DNA of 64,000 bases, from assembly GCA_023418475.1 (NCBI GenBank), contig JAEZZO010000027.1, forward strand, positions 1 through 64,000. Direction: 5' to 3'. This DNA comes from Bacillota bacterium (GTDB lineage: Bacteria > Bacillota > Clostridia > Lachnospirales > Lachnospiraceae). Every line of letters starts with the position of its first letter. The stretch's first letter is position 1. The translations under genes and the position numbers were made by a program. Below are positions 18,636 through 26,783 of this stretch, in pieces. Below the pieces are notes generated by a model. The model was not told where the DNA came from. It was given only the letters and a program-made list of their open reading frames with translations, and searched no databases.

Positions 18636-18776
18636 TTACCATAGTGTTTTTGCAAGATCTACTGAAGCCTTATCATGAATAGAAAATTTTATGTTTGGAT
18701 AAGAAATACGAGGGCACATTATATTTAAGAAGCTATCATCATTTTCAGCACAGTCTAAAGTATGTCCAAATTCATA
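18636..18776 (-). pseudogene. 3' remnant of a gene with a metzincin-like EFGHTL segment
   Basis: An open frame of 46 codons ends in TAA at 18636. It reads EFGHTLDCAEN, then SFLNIMCPR, and closes with KASVDLAKTLW. The EFGHTL...NIMCP spacing recalls the HExxGHxLG...M(Met-turn) region of metzincin-type metalloproteases, but the first histidine is tyrosine here and a TAA stop lies just upstream. No start codon with a ribosome site is present. I read it as the tail of a lost gene. The family assignment is weak. Confidence 0.4.
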
Positions 18777-18850
18777 TTATAGTCCATAGATCCTCCGGAA
18801 TCAGCCAAATCATAGCTTTTCTATATTTTTTACTTAATTTGTAATGATTT

Positions 18851-19651
18851 CTACATTACTCCATCATTTGAGAGCCATATTTTCTTTTTATAAATAATTT
18901 TAAATTGACTAATGGAAGAAGCATGCCTTTTTATACTCCATGAAAAGCATTTATCACTTTCATCAATTGAATTAATACTCCAGGTTTCGCCACCATCATG
19001 TGTAATAAAAGTAACCGGATCAATAGATATATCATTATCTGCATTAACACAAGTAGCAAACATAATTCCATCTTTTTGAGAAAAAAATACAGGAAGCCCT
19101 GCATCAAAATTAACATCAGAATATTCAGATGAAGTATATATATCTTGAGGTTCCCATGTCATTCCCCCATCCACTGTTTTGTATAATCTTAATACGCCAT
19201 TAATAGGAAAATTTTTTATTATCCATCCTATCTTGCTGGTAATAAAAAAAATATGTCCTCCTTCTATTGTTGCTAAAGGATCATTTGAATTTGCTATTTC
19301 ATTTCAATGATTTCCTTTATCTATAGTTTTATAAAGAATAATACTTCGTTGACCTCCTCCAATTGTTTCGATGTATGTTTTCCATCCTTCGGTTGGGCTT
19401 ATAAAAAAATATTCTTCTATTCCGTCATCATCAACCTTTTTGAATGTAATGTTGATATTGATATGATTTGGCATCCATTCAGACATTGAATATGATGGAT
19501 TGGATACTGACGCCTGATTTGTTGGGGCAACAGTTGCTGCAGTAGTATCCATATTCTGAGTGGATTTTTCTGCTTCATTGTTTGCTGAAATATGAAAACC
19601 CATTAATATTAGAAATGTAATTAAACTTATTGTGAGTAATTTTTTTTTCAT
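18851..19651 (-). pseudogene. Exported BNR/YCF48-like repeat protein interrupted by an in-frame TGA
   Basis: A signal peptide (residues 1-24) and a Thr/Ala-rich linker are followed by beta-propeller-type repeats with the pattern YKTxDxGxxW. At 19304-19306 (minus strand) the frame meets TGA after KTIDKGNH; directly after it the same frame continues with NEIANSND, then YKTVDGGMTWEP, to TAA-type termination at 18851. The position of the TGA is exactly where BNR repeats have Trp, so a single TGG-to-TGA change explains the break. The intact product would have been about 266 residues. Readthrough or sequencing error are alternatives. No frameshift is needed. Confidence 0.8.
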
Positions 19652-19831
19652 TCTTTCATCCAGTCTGCCTTATGAGGCATCATAAATAATAATTGAAAAA
19701 TTAAATTGAAGCGTGCCGGCTTATCTTAAGCATTTCCAATAACTTGATATATTATATTTTATTCTTTTAGATAAGTTTGTCTATAGAATTAAATAATTTT
19801 TATTTGAGATTTTTGTAAATTTATAGTTTCC

Positions 19832-19860
19832 TTGACAATCATTTAGATTAAGAGTACAAT
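19832..19860 (+). promoter_or_regulatory. Promoter of the TetR-acyltransferase-SDR cluster
   Basis: TTGACA (19832-19837), a 17-base spacer and TACAAT (19855-19860) form a near-consensus vegetative promoter 34 bases before the TetR start codon. Confidence 0.8.
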
Positions 19861-19874
19861 GAATAAATATTCAT
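19859..19874. promoter_or_regulatory. TetR-type operator at the transcription start
   Basis: ATGAATA-AA-TATTCAT is a perfect 16-bp palindrome overlapping the end of the -10 box, in the usual place for autorepression by the TetR protein encoded just downstream. A further ATTCAT half-site continues to the right. Confidence 0.65.
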
Positions 19875-19893
19875 TCATAAAAGGAGACATCCA

Positions 19894-20484
19894 ATGCCTA
19901 AAACTCAAAAACAATGCGATCAGATCAAGGAAACAACAAAGCAAAATATAATCGATAAGTCCATCCTGTATTTTTCGAGGAATGGTTTCTCAGGCACAAA
20001 AATAAGTGACTTAGCAAAGTATATTGGGATAGCGCAGGGAAGTATCTATAACTACTTTGAATCCAAGGAAGCGCTATATCATGAAATTCACAATATTGTT
20101 AATTCGCAGGATTTGCGGCCGATGAAGCAATTAGTGAAACTTCCTATTAGTGCCAAAATGAAGATTGAACAATTATCCAAGTATCTGATCAAACATTTAA
20201 AGGAAGATCAAAAATTTGCCGCTGTAATGACACTTAGCACTCAACATATATTGGAGTCAGAGGATGGTACAATATCGAGCTCAACATATCAATGTGAGGC
20301 ATATCAGCTGCTTAAAATGATAATAGAGCAGGGGCAAAAGGAACAAACGGTAGTAGATGGAGATGTAATGAAATTGGTAGACTATTATTGGGGTGTGGTG
20401 TATTTATATGCTCTTAAAAAATTATTTACAAAGGATTTCATTATGATTAATAAGGAGGACTTGTCGAGGTTACTGTTGAAATAG
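19894..20484 (+). CDS. TetR/AcrR-family transcriptional regulator
   Basis: The 196-residue protein has a clear N-terminal helix-turn-helix (residues 16-60; NIIDKSILYFSRNGFSGTKI then IAQGSIYNYFESKEAL). The C-terminal domain is unremarkable. AAAGGAG precedes the ATG. A consensus promoter and a palindromic operator lie directly upstream, pointing to autoregulation. The acyltransferase and dehydrogenase genes that follow in the same direction are probable co-regulated targets, although a repeat lies between. Confidence 0.88.
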   Translation: MPKTQKQCDQIKETTKQNIIDKSILYFSRNGFSGTKISDLAKYIGIAQGSIYNYFESKEALYHEIHNIVNSQDLRPMKQLVKLPISAKMKIEQLSKYLIKHLKEDQKFAAVMTLSTQHILESEDGTISSSTYQCEAYQLLKMIIEQGQKEQTVVDGDVMKLVDYYWGVVYLYALKKLFTKDFIMINKEDLSRLLLK

Positions 20485-20540
20485 AGAAATAGAACGGGCA
20501 CATGCAAATAAATTAGGAAATGCAAAACTTCAATGCGCAC

Positions 20541-20665
20541 AAAACATGCGCAGGAATGTGAGGAAGAGTGAAAGAAAAATTACTTTCACTCACAAAGTTT
20601 GTGCCTGTGTAATCCTCGGCACAAACTTAATATGCACACAAAACATGCGCAAGAATGAGGAAAAT
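20541..20665 (+). repeat. Leader repeat copy LR3: one full 99-bp unit plus a partial unit
   Basis: The full unit runs from AAAACATGCGCAGGAATG at 20541 to 20639, and a second AAAACATGCGC starts at 20640 and ends at the start codon of the acyltransferase. Inside the unit are two hairpins: GAGTGAAAG with CTTTCACTC, and AAGTTTGTGCC with GGCACAAACTT. It matches the tandem copies at 62754 nearly base for base. Confidence 0.85.
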
Positions 20666-21925
20666 ATGAAAAATTATATTACAACAGATCGGACGAATTT
20701 ATTTGAGCCTAATAAGATGATCATAATGAAATTTACGATGGAAGGAGCAGCAACCAATGATGAAATCAAAAAGGCGATATACGCTGCTATCTCTGTGAAT
20801 GAAATATTGAATATGAAGATTGTCTTATCCTCTGATGGAAGAGCTTGGTATGAAAAATGCAGTAAGCATCAAAACCAGGTTATTCTTTCGCAAGATTACT
20901 GGGAAGACATTGTTCATGAACAGCAGAAGATAAGATTTCACGTGGAAGAAGGAGAGCTAATCAGAGTCTTTTTATTGCAAAGGGACGACAAAAAGCAAAT
21001 TCTTATTCTGGCAGATCATCTGGCAGGAGATGGGAAATCAATTGTTTACTTTATAGAGGATATGATGAGAGCTTTGAAGGGAGAGGAGCTTGCATACAAA
21101 AGGATGAGCTCCATTTCGATGGAAATGCTGCCCGGAATGAATCAGATTCCCATTATTATTCGATTGTTTATAAAACATTGGAATGCCGGATGGAAGAGAA
21201 GTGGGAAGGTATTTTCGATGAACGACTATAATAACTTACATAGTAGCTATTGGAGAGATCGTAAGACTGTGATAAGGACGGAATATTTTACGTGTAATGA
21301 ACTACATCATTTAATGAGGCAGGCTAAAGAGGGAGAGGTTAGCTTGACCAGTTATATCATAACAGCCTGCTGTGAGGTAATGTCTGGATCTGCTTCCGTT
21401 GGTTTGGCGGTAGATGCAAGGAATAATCATAACCGTAATATGGGAAACCAGACAACAGGTTTTCGAGTTGATTACCATTATAAAAATAACCGAAGCTTTC
21501 TGCAAAATGCCAAAGAAGTACAAGCTAGAATGAAGAAAAAGCTGCAGAATAATACAAAAAAATTCTTTGTTCTATATTTCATCGGAGCCTTGTGCGAAAC
21601 ATTAGTCGATTCCGTCTATCTGTATCTTGGAGGTAGCTATCAAAATCCAATCACAGTTAAGCTTGCCAAAGCCATGGGCTGCTGTGAGGTGAAGAGAGAT
21701 TTCAGTATATCTAATCTGACCAGACTAGATATTCCGACCGAATACGGTCCATACAAAATAAGCGAATTTATATTTATTCCGCCTGTTGTCTCTTATGTAA
21801 AAAGACTAATAGGAATAGCAACTTTGGGTGATGAGATGTACATAACCTATCATCTTCTCAGAGATTCTGAACTGGATAAGGATATAGAGTATTTTAATAA
21901 AATAATAGAAAGGCTTAGAACATGA
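20666..21925 (+). CDS. Condensation-domain-type acyltransferase (CAT/BAHD/WS-DGAT superfamily)
   Basis: The 419-residue product carries the HxxxDGxS catalytic motif of the CoA-dependent acyltransferase/condensation superfamily (DHLAGDGKS, near residue 115) and the downstream SNLTRLD segment that resembles the SNxG motif of alcohol-O-acetyltransferase and PapA-like enzymes. It should transfer an acyl group from CoA or a carrier to an alcohol or amine. The true start is 20666; the long upstream frame is repeat sequence. Its stop overlaps the SDR start (ATGA), so the pair is translationally coupled. The substrate is not evident; a small lipid or polyketide-like product is possible. Confidence 0.75.
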   Translation: MKNYITTDRTNLFEPNKMIIMKFTMEGAATNDEIKKAIYAAISVNEILNMKIVLSSDGRAWYEKCSKHQNQVILSQDYWEDIVHEQQKIRFHVEEGELIRVFLLQRDDKKQILILADHLAGDGKSIVYFIEDMMRALKGEELAYKRMSSISMEMLPGMNQIPIIIRLFIKHWNAGWKRSGKVFSMNDYNNLHSSYWRDRKTVIRTEYFTCNELHHLMRQAKEGEVSLTSYIITACCEVMSGSASVGLAVDARNNHNRNMGNQTTGFRVDYHYKNNRSFLQNAKEVQARMKKKLQNNTKKFFVLYFIGALCETLVDSVYLYLGGSYQNPITVKLAKAMGCCEVKRDFSISNLTRLDIPTEYGPYKISEFIFIPPVVSYVKRLIGIATLGDEMYITYHLLRDSELDKDIEYFNKIIERLRT

Positions 21926-22686
21926 AAGAAATTGCAATTATAACCGGAGCTACAGGCGGCCTTGGAAGAGAATTTGTAAAAATGCTGAATCGTGATAATA
22001 TAGATGAAATATGGGCCATAGCAAGAAATAATGTAAAATTGGAAGCGCTGAAGAAAGAGATGGGTAATAAGTTACATCCTTTTGCCTGGGATTTATCTAA
22101 TCGAGAGGTACTTAACGCAATGAAATCCTATTTATCGGAAGAAAAGCCGCTTATCAAGTACCTGATAAATAATGCCGGGACAGGAAGAATGGGGCGTTTT
22201 GATGAATTTAGTATGGAAGAAATCGAAGTTACTTTGGACATCAATTGCATGTCCATAGCAGTATTATGTTCTATCTGTATACCATATATGGCGAAGGGTA
22301 GCCAAATCCTTAATATTTCGTCCCAGGCTTCCTTTCAGCCAAATCCATACCTGACTTTATATGGAGCATCTAAGGCATTTGTGACAAGCTACTCCAGGGG
22401 CTTGGGCAAAGAATTAAAAGATATGGGAATAACAGTAACTGCGGTATGCCCTGGCTGGGTTAATACAGATCTTCTGAAAAAAGAATGGAATGGAAGAAAA
22501 GTAAAATATCCGGGTATTGTGGAACCACAGCCTGTGGTGAGAAAAGCACTTAGAGATGCCTATCATGGGAAAGATATGTCCGTATATGGAACATATGATA
22601 AAACATGGCAAGTATTATCGAAGCTGCTGCCGCATCAATGGATTATGAAATTATGGATCAGAGGCTTATTATATATACAAAACTAA
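21922..22686 (+). CDS. Short-chain dehydrogenase/reductase
   Basis: The 254-residue enzyme has the Rossmann NAD(P) motif TGATGGLG (residues 8-15), the NNAG motif, the catalytic Ser (NISSQAS) and the YGASK catalytic pair near residues 149-153. The PGWVNTD segment follows. It is a classical SDR that would oxidise or reduce an alcohol/ketone. It shares four bases with the end of the acyltransferase gene, so the two probably act on one substrate: reduction of a keto group and acylation of the hydroxyl is a plausible pairing, but this is inference. Confidence 0.87.
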   Translation: MKEIAIITGATGGLGREFVKMLNRDNIDEIWAIARNNVKLEALKKEMGNKLHPFAWDLSNREVLNAMKSYLSEEKPLIKYLINNAGTGRMGRFDEFSMEEIEVTLDINCMSIAVLCSICIPYMAKGSQILNISSQASFQPNPYLTLYGASKAFVTSYSRGLGKELKDMGITVTAVCPGWVNTDLLKKEWNGRKVKYPGIVEPQPVVRKALRDAYHGKDMSVYGTYDKTWQVLSKLLPHQWIMKLWIRGLLYIQN

Positions 22687-22768
22687 TACGCTGCATAGAA
22701 CTGGCGGCGTATAAAAAGCTTGAAATTACATTATAGTTTACAATCAATACGCAAGAATGGAGGTTATA

Positions 22769-23143
22769 ATGGAAAATAGTATTAAGGAGTTGCAAGTCTC
22801 CTGTAATGAATGTCATCTGTCACAGGAGATGAAAAACGAATTATGCTATATATGTGCTACCCAGCATATGATGAATGGTAAGTGGAAATTCTTGATTATA
22901 TGAGCCTTAAGGAGTAAGATGAAGAGATTTTCCGAATTGCAAAGAGAAATTCCTAAGGAGAAGCAGGGACCTTTGACTGTACAGCTAAAGGAACTGTGCG
23001 ACAGTGGATTTATCTTTCATAAATCCTATAACGAGGTGCCGCCAAGAGTAGAATACGGGCTTACACCAAAAGGAAAAAGCTTTTTGTGTGTGCTTAATCA
23101 AATGGATACCTGGGCAAAGGAATATCTCTTTGAAACAAAGTAA
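22769..23143 (+). pseudogene. HxlR-family regulator interrupted by an in-frame TGA
   Basis: Starting from ATG 22769 (preceded by GGAGG), 44 codons read through a cysteine-rich N-terminus (CNECHLS, then CYICATQH) into NGKWKFLII, then TGA at 22901-22903. The same frame resumes with ALRSKMKRFSELQREIP and the complete winged-helix body to EVPPRVEYGLTPKGKS. HxlR proteins have Trp at this point (KFLIIWAL type), so a single TGG-to-TGA change has broken a 124-residue gene. Translation from ATG 22919 would lack the first helix. A terminator follows at 23149. Confidence 0.82.
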
Positions 23144-23148
23144 TCGGT

Positions 23149-23188
23149 AAGAGCATTGGATGCAGCTTAATGTCTAATGCTCTTTTTT
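23149..23188 (+). terminator. Intrinsic terminator after the HxlR gene
   Basis: AGAGCATT (23150-23157) pairs with AATGCTCT (23176-23183), followed by TTTTTT. It closes the acyltransferase-SDR-HxlR block. Confidence 0.8.
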
Positions 23189-23402
23189 GTTTTATATGAA
23201 GAAAGATCATCCAATAAAATAAACTCTCTCCGAGGATCTTCTGATTTCAGATGGTTTGTATTGTAATCTATGCTAAAAAAACGACAAATAATGCATCAAT
23301 ATATGCAATATATACAAAAAATATTGAAAAAATACCAATGAACAATATAATGAGTCATAGAAAAGAAGATATGTAGGAAAGGCTTAAGTGTTGGGGGTAA
23401 TC

Positions 23403-24266
23403 ATGAAGAAAAAGAGTATTAGTTCAGAAATGATAGCAAGATATGTATTCCTCTTGCCGGGATTAATCATGTTTTGTTTTTCTATTGCAATCCCGTTTTT
23501 TATGGGGATTAATATTGCATTTACGGATTGGAACGGAATCACCAAAGACTATAATTATGTGGGTATCGATAATTTTATCGCAGCATTTCTGGATCCGAGA
23601 ATTGGAGCACCACTCAGGAATTCATTGCTTTTTGCGGTGATCGGGGTAATCGGCGGTACAATATTTTCTTTGGGTATGGCGCTTATGGTGAATTACAAAT
23701 CGAACCATTTCAGTAATATAGCAAGAACGATATTCTTTATGCCGGTATGCTTCAGCTCCATTTTAGCCGCATTTATATGGAAGTTTATTTATAAAGAGGT
23801 CTTTACGGCCTTATTTGGCACCAACAGCCTCCTGGGGAATACAACCTTCGTAATACCCGCAATTGTTCTGATCGGTTTATGGAATTCAAGTGGTATCAAT
23901 ATGCTGATTTATCTATCCGGTTTAAAGAGCATACCTACAGAGTTATATGAAGCAGCCAGAGTGGATGGAGCATCCGCCGTTAAGCGGTTTGGCCGGATTA
24001 CCCTGCCATTATTGGCTCCTTCCTTTACGGTATGCATTACTTTGACACTTACATCATGGTTTCGTGAGTTCGGTATGACCTTGTCGGCGACCGGAGGCGG
24101 ACCGGGCGGAGCTTCCCGCACGCTTGCAATATATATTTATGAAAATCTGTATAATTACAATAAAGCAGGTTATGGACAGGCAGTTGCTTTCTTGTTTGCA
24201 CTGCTTCTCATCATACTGGGCAGTAGTATTTCATCATTTTTTCGCAGCAGGGAGGTTGAAATGTAA
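23403..24266 (+). CDS. Carbohydrate ABC importer permease, UgpA/MalF type
   Basis: The 287-residue permease has six helices and the EAA loop (YEAARVDGASAVKRFGRITLP, around residue 185; core EAARVDGASAVKRFG). It belongs to the CUT1 family, which imports sugars or glycerol-3-phosphate. The ATG at 23403 has GGGGG five bases upstream; an in-frame GTG at 23388 has none. It overlaps the start of the second permease gene. No ATPase gene accompanies the set. The downstream glycerophosphodiesterase hints at a Ugp-type substrate. Confidence 0.87.
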   Translation: MKKKSISSEMIARYVFLLPGLIMFCFSIAIPFFMGINIAFTDWNGITKDYNYVGIDNFIAAFLDPRIGAPLRNSLLFAVIGVIGGTIFSLGMALMVNYKSNHFSNIARTIFFMPVCFSSILAAFIWKFIYKEVFTALFGTNSLLGNTTFVIPAIVLIGLWNSSGINMLIYLSGLKSIPTELYEAARVDGASAVKRFGRITLPLLAPSFTVCITLTLTSWFREFGMTLSATGGGPGGASRTLAIYIYENLYNYNKAGYGQAVAFLFALLLIILGSSISSFFRSREVEM

Positions 24267-25117
24267 TGACGGGAATATGGAAAATAGTGAAAACAAGATG
24301 GAAAAAAATAATACCGGGAATTTTCTTCGTACTGGTTGTGTTATTGTTTCTTTTTCCGATTTTACTGGCAGTAAATACCTCCTTAAAGACAAAACTGGAA
24401 ACAGCTGAGGCAGTATTAAGTCTTCCGGGAAGCTTCTATTTTAATAATTATATGCAGGGAATGGAGAAAAGTAATTTTTCAAAATCCTTATTAAACAGTA
24501 TTATTGTAACAGTTCCTTCCGTATCGCTCATAGTACTCATCTCTGCGCTAGGCGGGTATACCATTGCAAGGAACGGTAAAAAGAGTATTTTATTGCACTC
24601 CATGGATAAAGTGTATCTGGCCTCGTTAATGATACCTTTTCAGATTCTTATGATACCGGTCTATAAAATGTTTAAAACACTGCATCTGCAAAATTCCTTA
24701 ATTGGTATGATTTTAATGATGACAGGCTACAGTATCGCTTATGCAACCTTTCTCTATGTCGGATTTGTAAAATCCATTCCGATTGAACTTGAAGAGGCAG
24801 CAATCATTGATGGCTGCGGTCCTTATGTAAAATTCTTTAAAATCGTGTTTCCACTGTTAAAACCGATATCAGCAACGGTAGCATCACTTCATGTTATGTG
24901 GATTTGGAATGATTTTAACATATCACTCGTGCTGTTGCAAAAGGATGCTGTTAGAACACTTACGATAAAGCAATTTTACTTTTTTGGGGAATATGCTTCG
25001 GATTATGGAATGGCATTTGCTGCTTCTATTTTATGTATGATACCGATACTTGTCTGTTTTTTATTTATGCAGAAATATATTGTAACCGGAATAACTGCCG
25101 GAGCTGTAAAAAGCTAA
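24266..25117 (+). CDS. Carbohydrate ABC importer permease, UgpE/MalG type
   Basis: The 283-residue permease has six helices and an EAA loop (LEEAAIIDGCGPYVKFFKIV, near residue 176). It begins at TAATG, the stop of the first permease overlapping its ATG by one base, so the two subunits are made in step. Family length is normally 270-290, so it is complete. It forms the membrane channel with the preceding protein. Confidence 0.88.
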   Translation: MTGIWKIVKTRWKKIIPGIFFVLVVLLFLFPILLAVNTSLKTKLETAEAVLSLPGSFYFNNYMQGMEKSNFSKSLLNSIIVTVPSVSLIVLISALGGYTIARNGKKSILLHSMDKVYLASLMIPFQILMIPVYKMFKTLHLQNSLIGMILMMTGYSIAYATFLYVGFVKSIPIELEEAAIIDGCGPYVKFFKIVFPLLKPISATVASLHVMWIWNDFNISLVLLQKDAVRTLTIKQFYFFGEYASDYGMAFAASILCMIPILVCFLFMQKYIVTGITAGAVKS

Positions 25118-25208
25118 AAAGAGTGAGGGAAAGGATGTGAAACATGGACTGACACTTGCTTTAGCAAAGGCAATTAGATTTTATTATGTGCTTATGGAGG
25201 AGATATGT

Positions 25209-26558
25209 ATGAAGAAAAAGATAAGTTTAATCGTAGCAGGAATTATGATGGTATCTGTGATGTTTACAGGGTGCCAGAGTAAGAATTCATCTGAAACAAC
25301 AGCCGTACCCACACCCACACCGGTCAGTAAGGAAGCCGATACCTCAAAGGAGACCAAGGCTGAGACGAAAACGGATACTTCAGAGGATGAAAAAGTAGAA
25401 TTTACCTGGATGCATCATCTTCAAGAAGTTGGCAAGCAGGACTGGATACAAAACAGTGTCAAAGAGTATACGGCAAAGCACCCAAATGTAACAATTAATA
25501 TTGAAAATGTGAAGGCAGATCAATATACCACAATGCTTAAAACAAAAATTGCTTCCGGTGATGCACCTATGATTTTTGATCTTGACCGAAGCAATACAAT
25601 TGAATTTACCAATGCGGGACATCTTGCTGATGTATCAGATATTGAAGGCTTAAAAGAGAATTTTGATGAACAGATACTGGCGCAGGGCCAAGTAAATTCC
25701 TCTCAATATGGTGTACCTTTGGATGTGAACGGATATGGAGTATTTTATAATAAGGATATCTTTCAGAAATATGGATTATCCATTCCTAAGACGAATGATG
25801 AGTTACTGCAGGTATGTGAGACCTTATCTAAAAACGGGGTAACACCGCTAGGTGCCGCATTTAGTGAAGCATGGTGCTTAAGACAGTTTTTCACAGCTTA
25901 TTTGGATATTTTCTCTGTTGAGAGTAATTCGGAATGGTATACTCAAAAGATGGCTCTAAAAAATAATTTCTCAAACGATAAAGCTTTTAAAGATGCTATG
26001 TCCACGGTTTATTCCTATAAGAAATACTGGGGAAGCGATCCATTCAGCACCTCTTGGAATGATGTACTGAATAAACTTGCAACTGGTGAGGTTGCTATGA
26101 CAATTAATGCATCCTGGACAATTGACGGTGTTCTTGGAATTAATCCGGAAGCAAACCTAGGAACCTTTGCAGTTCCGGTTTCCAACGATCCGGCTCAGAC
26201 CAAAATTCGTATTAAGCCAGGTAATAATTACTGTGTATATAAAAATGAGGACGAAAAGAAACTGGCTGTTGCCAAGGATTTCTTCGCCTATCTTTGCTCT
26301 AAGGAATCGGCAGAATATTATGCTGTTGCAGCGCACGGACTTACCGGTTGCAATGTAGATGTTGATGTAATTGAGCCAATCAATGATATTACTGCATATG
26401 AAGGGGACTATCGTTATGTACAGTCTGCTGTCACAACCTTTAATTCTGCGTATTTAACAAGTATTGAAGATTTGACGACACAATTTATGATGGAAAAATC
26501 CTTTGATGTGAATGCGTATGCGCAAAAGCTGGACAAGGCGTTTGCCGCTGTACAATAG
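25209..26558 (+). CDS. Solute-binding lipoprotein, UgpB-like (family 1)
   Basis: The 449-residue protein has a lipoprotein signal (lipobox VMFTGC, cysteine near residue 22), a Thr/Pro/Lys-rich linker and a family-1 solute-binding fold. ATG 25209 is preceded by GGAGGAG; earlier in-frame starts lack a ribosome site. It lies directly after the two permeases and would capture the ligand. The glycerophosphodiesterase at the end of the gene run suggests glycerol-3-phosphate diesters, but ordinary sugars cannot be excluded. Confidence 0.87.
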   Translation: MKKKISLIVAGIMMVSVMFTGCQSKNSSETTAVPTPTPVSKEADTSKETKAETKTDTSEDEKVEFTWMHHLQEVGKQDWIQNSVKEYTAKHPNVTINIENVKADQYTTMLKTKIASGDAPMIFDLDRSNTIEFTNAGHLADVSDIEGLKENFDEQILAQGQVNSSQYGVPLDVNGYGVFYNKDIFQKYGLSIPKTNDELLQVCETLSKNGVTPLGAAFSEAWCLRQFFTAYLDIFSVESNSEWYTQKMALKNNFSNDKAFKDAMSTVYSYKKYWGSDPFSTSWNDVLNKLATGEVAMTINASWTIDGVLGINPEANLGTFAVPVSNDPAQTKIRIKPGNNYCVYKNEDEKKLAVAKDFFAYLCSKESAEYYAVAAHGLTGCNVDVDVIEPINDITAYEGDYRYVQSAVTTFNSAYLTSIEDLTTQFMMEKSFDVNAYAQKLDKAFAAVQ

Positions 26559-26586
26559 AAGGAATATGGTTTCTCATTAGGGTACT

Positions 26587-26614
26587 TTGTAAAGACAGGA
26601 TAATATGTTATAAT
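26587..26614 (+). promoter_or_regulatory. Internal promoter before the hybrid kinase gene
   Basis: TTGTAA (26587-26592) and TATAAT (26609-26614) are 16 bases apart, and TG stands one base before the -10 box (extended -10). Transcription would start about 26621 and give a leader of some 160 bases. Confidence 0.65.
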
Positions 26615-26626
26615 GAATAGCATTAT

Positions 26627-26693
26627 GGTACGGGTGTGAAACCAGTCTTACAGTTTCGCCTGCCAAATTTGGAATGGGATACCCGTACCTTTT
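26627..26693 (+). ncRNA. Structured leader element, three-way-junction-like
   Basis: GGTACGGGT (26627-26635) pairs with ACCCGTACC (26681-26689). Inside lie a second stem (GTGAAAC with GTTTCGC, one G-U pair) and a short CCAAATTTGG palindrome. TTTT follows the closing stem. It starts just after the predicted transcription start, so it may be a riboswitch-like or attenuator element, or a terminator with an unusually large loop. It matches no riboswitch consensus that I can recall. Confidence 0.4.
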
Positions 26694-26783
26694 ACAGCGT
26701 ATCATTGAAGTATCAAAAGACTTTACAGGGTTTGTACGGAACTATTCCCGGATAAATCAAAAAGTAAGTGGCGGGAGAGAATA

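Noticed and set aside
20546..20665. N-terminal extension of the acyltransferase through the leader repeat
   Set aside because: The first 40 codons are repeat sequence found before unrelated genes; the ATG at 20666 has the AATGAGGAAAAT ribosome site.
22919..23143. A 74-codon gene starting at ATG 22919
   Set aside because: It would begin inside the winged-helix fold. The frame is continuous with the upstream HxlR N-terminus apart from one TGA, so it is the 3' part of a broken gene.
26627..26693. Reading the structured leader as a c-di-GMP, THF or preQ1 riboswitch
   Set aside because: The conserved bases of those classes, as I recall them, are not present, so no class name is given.
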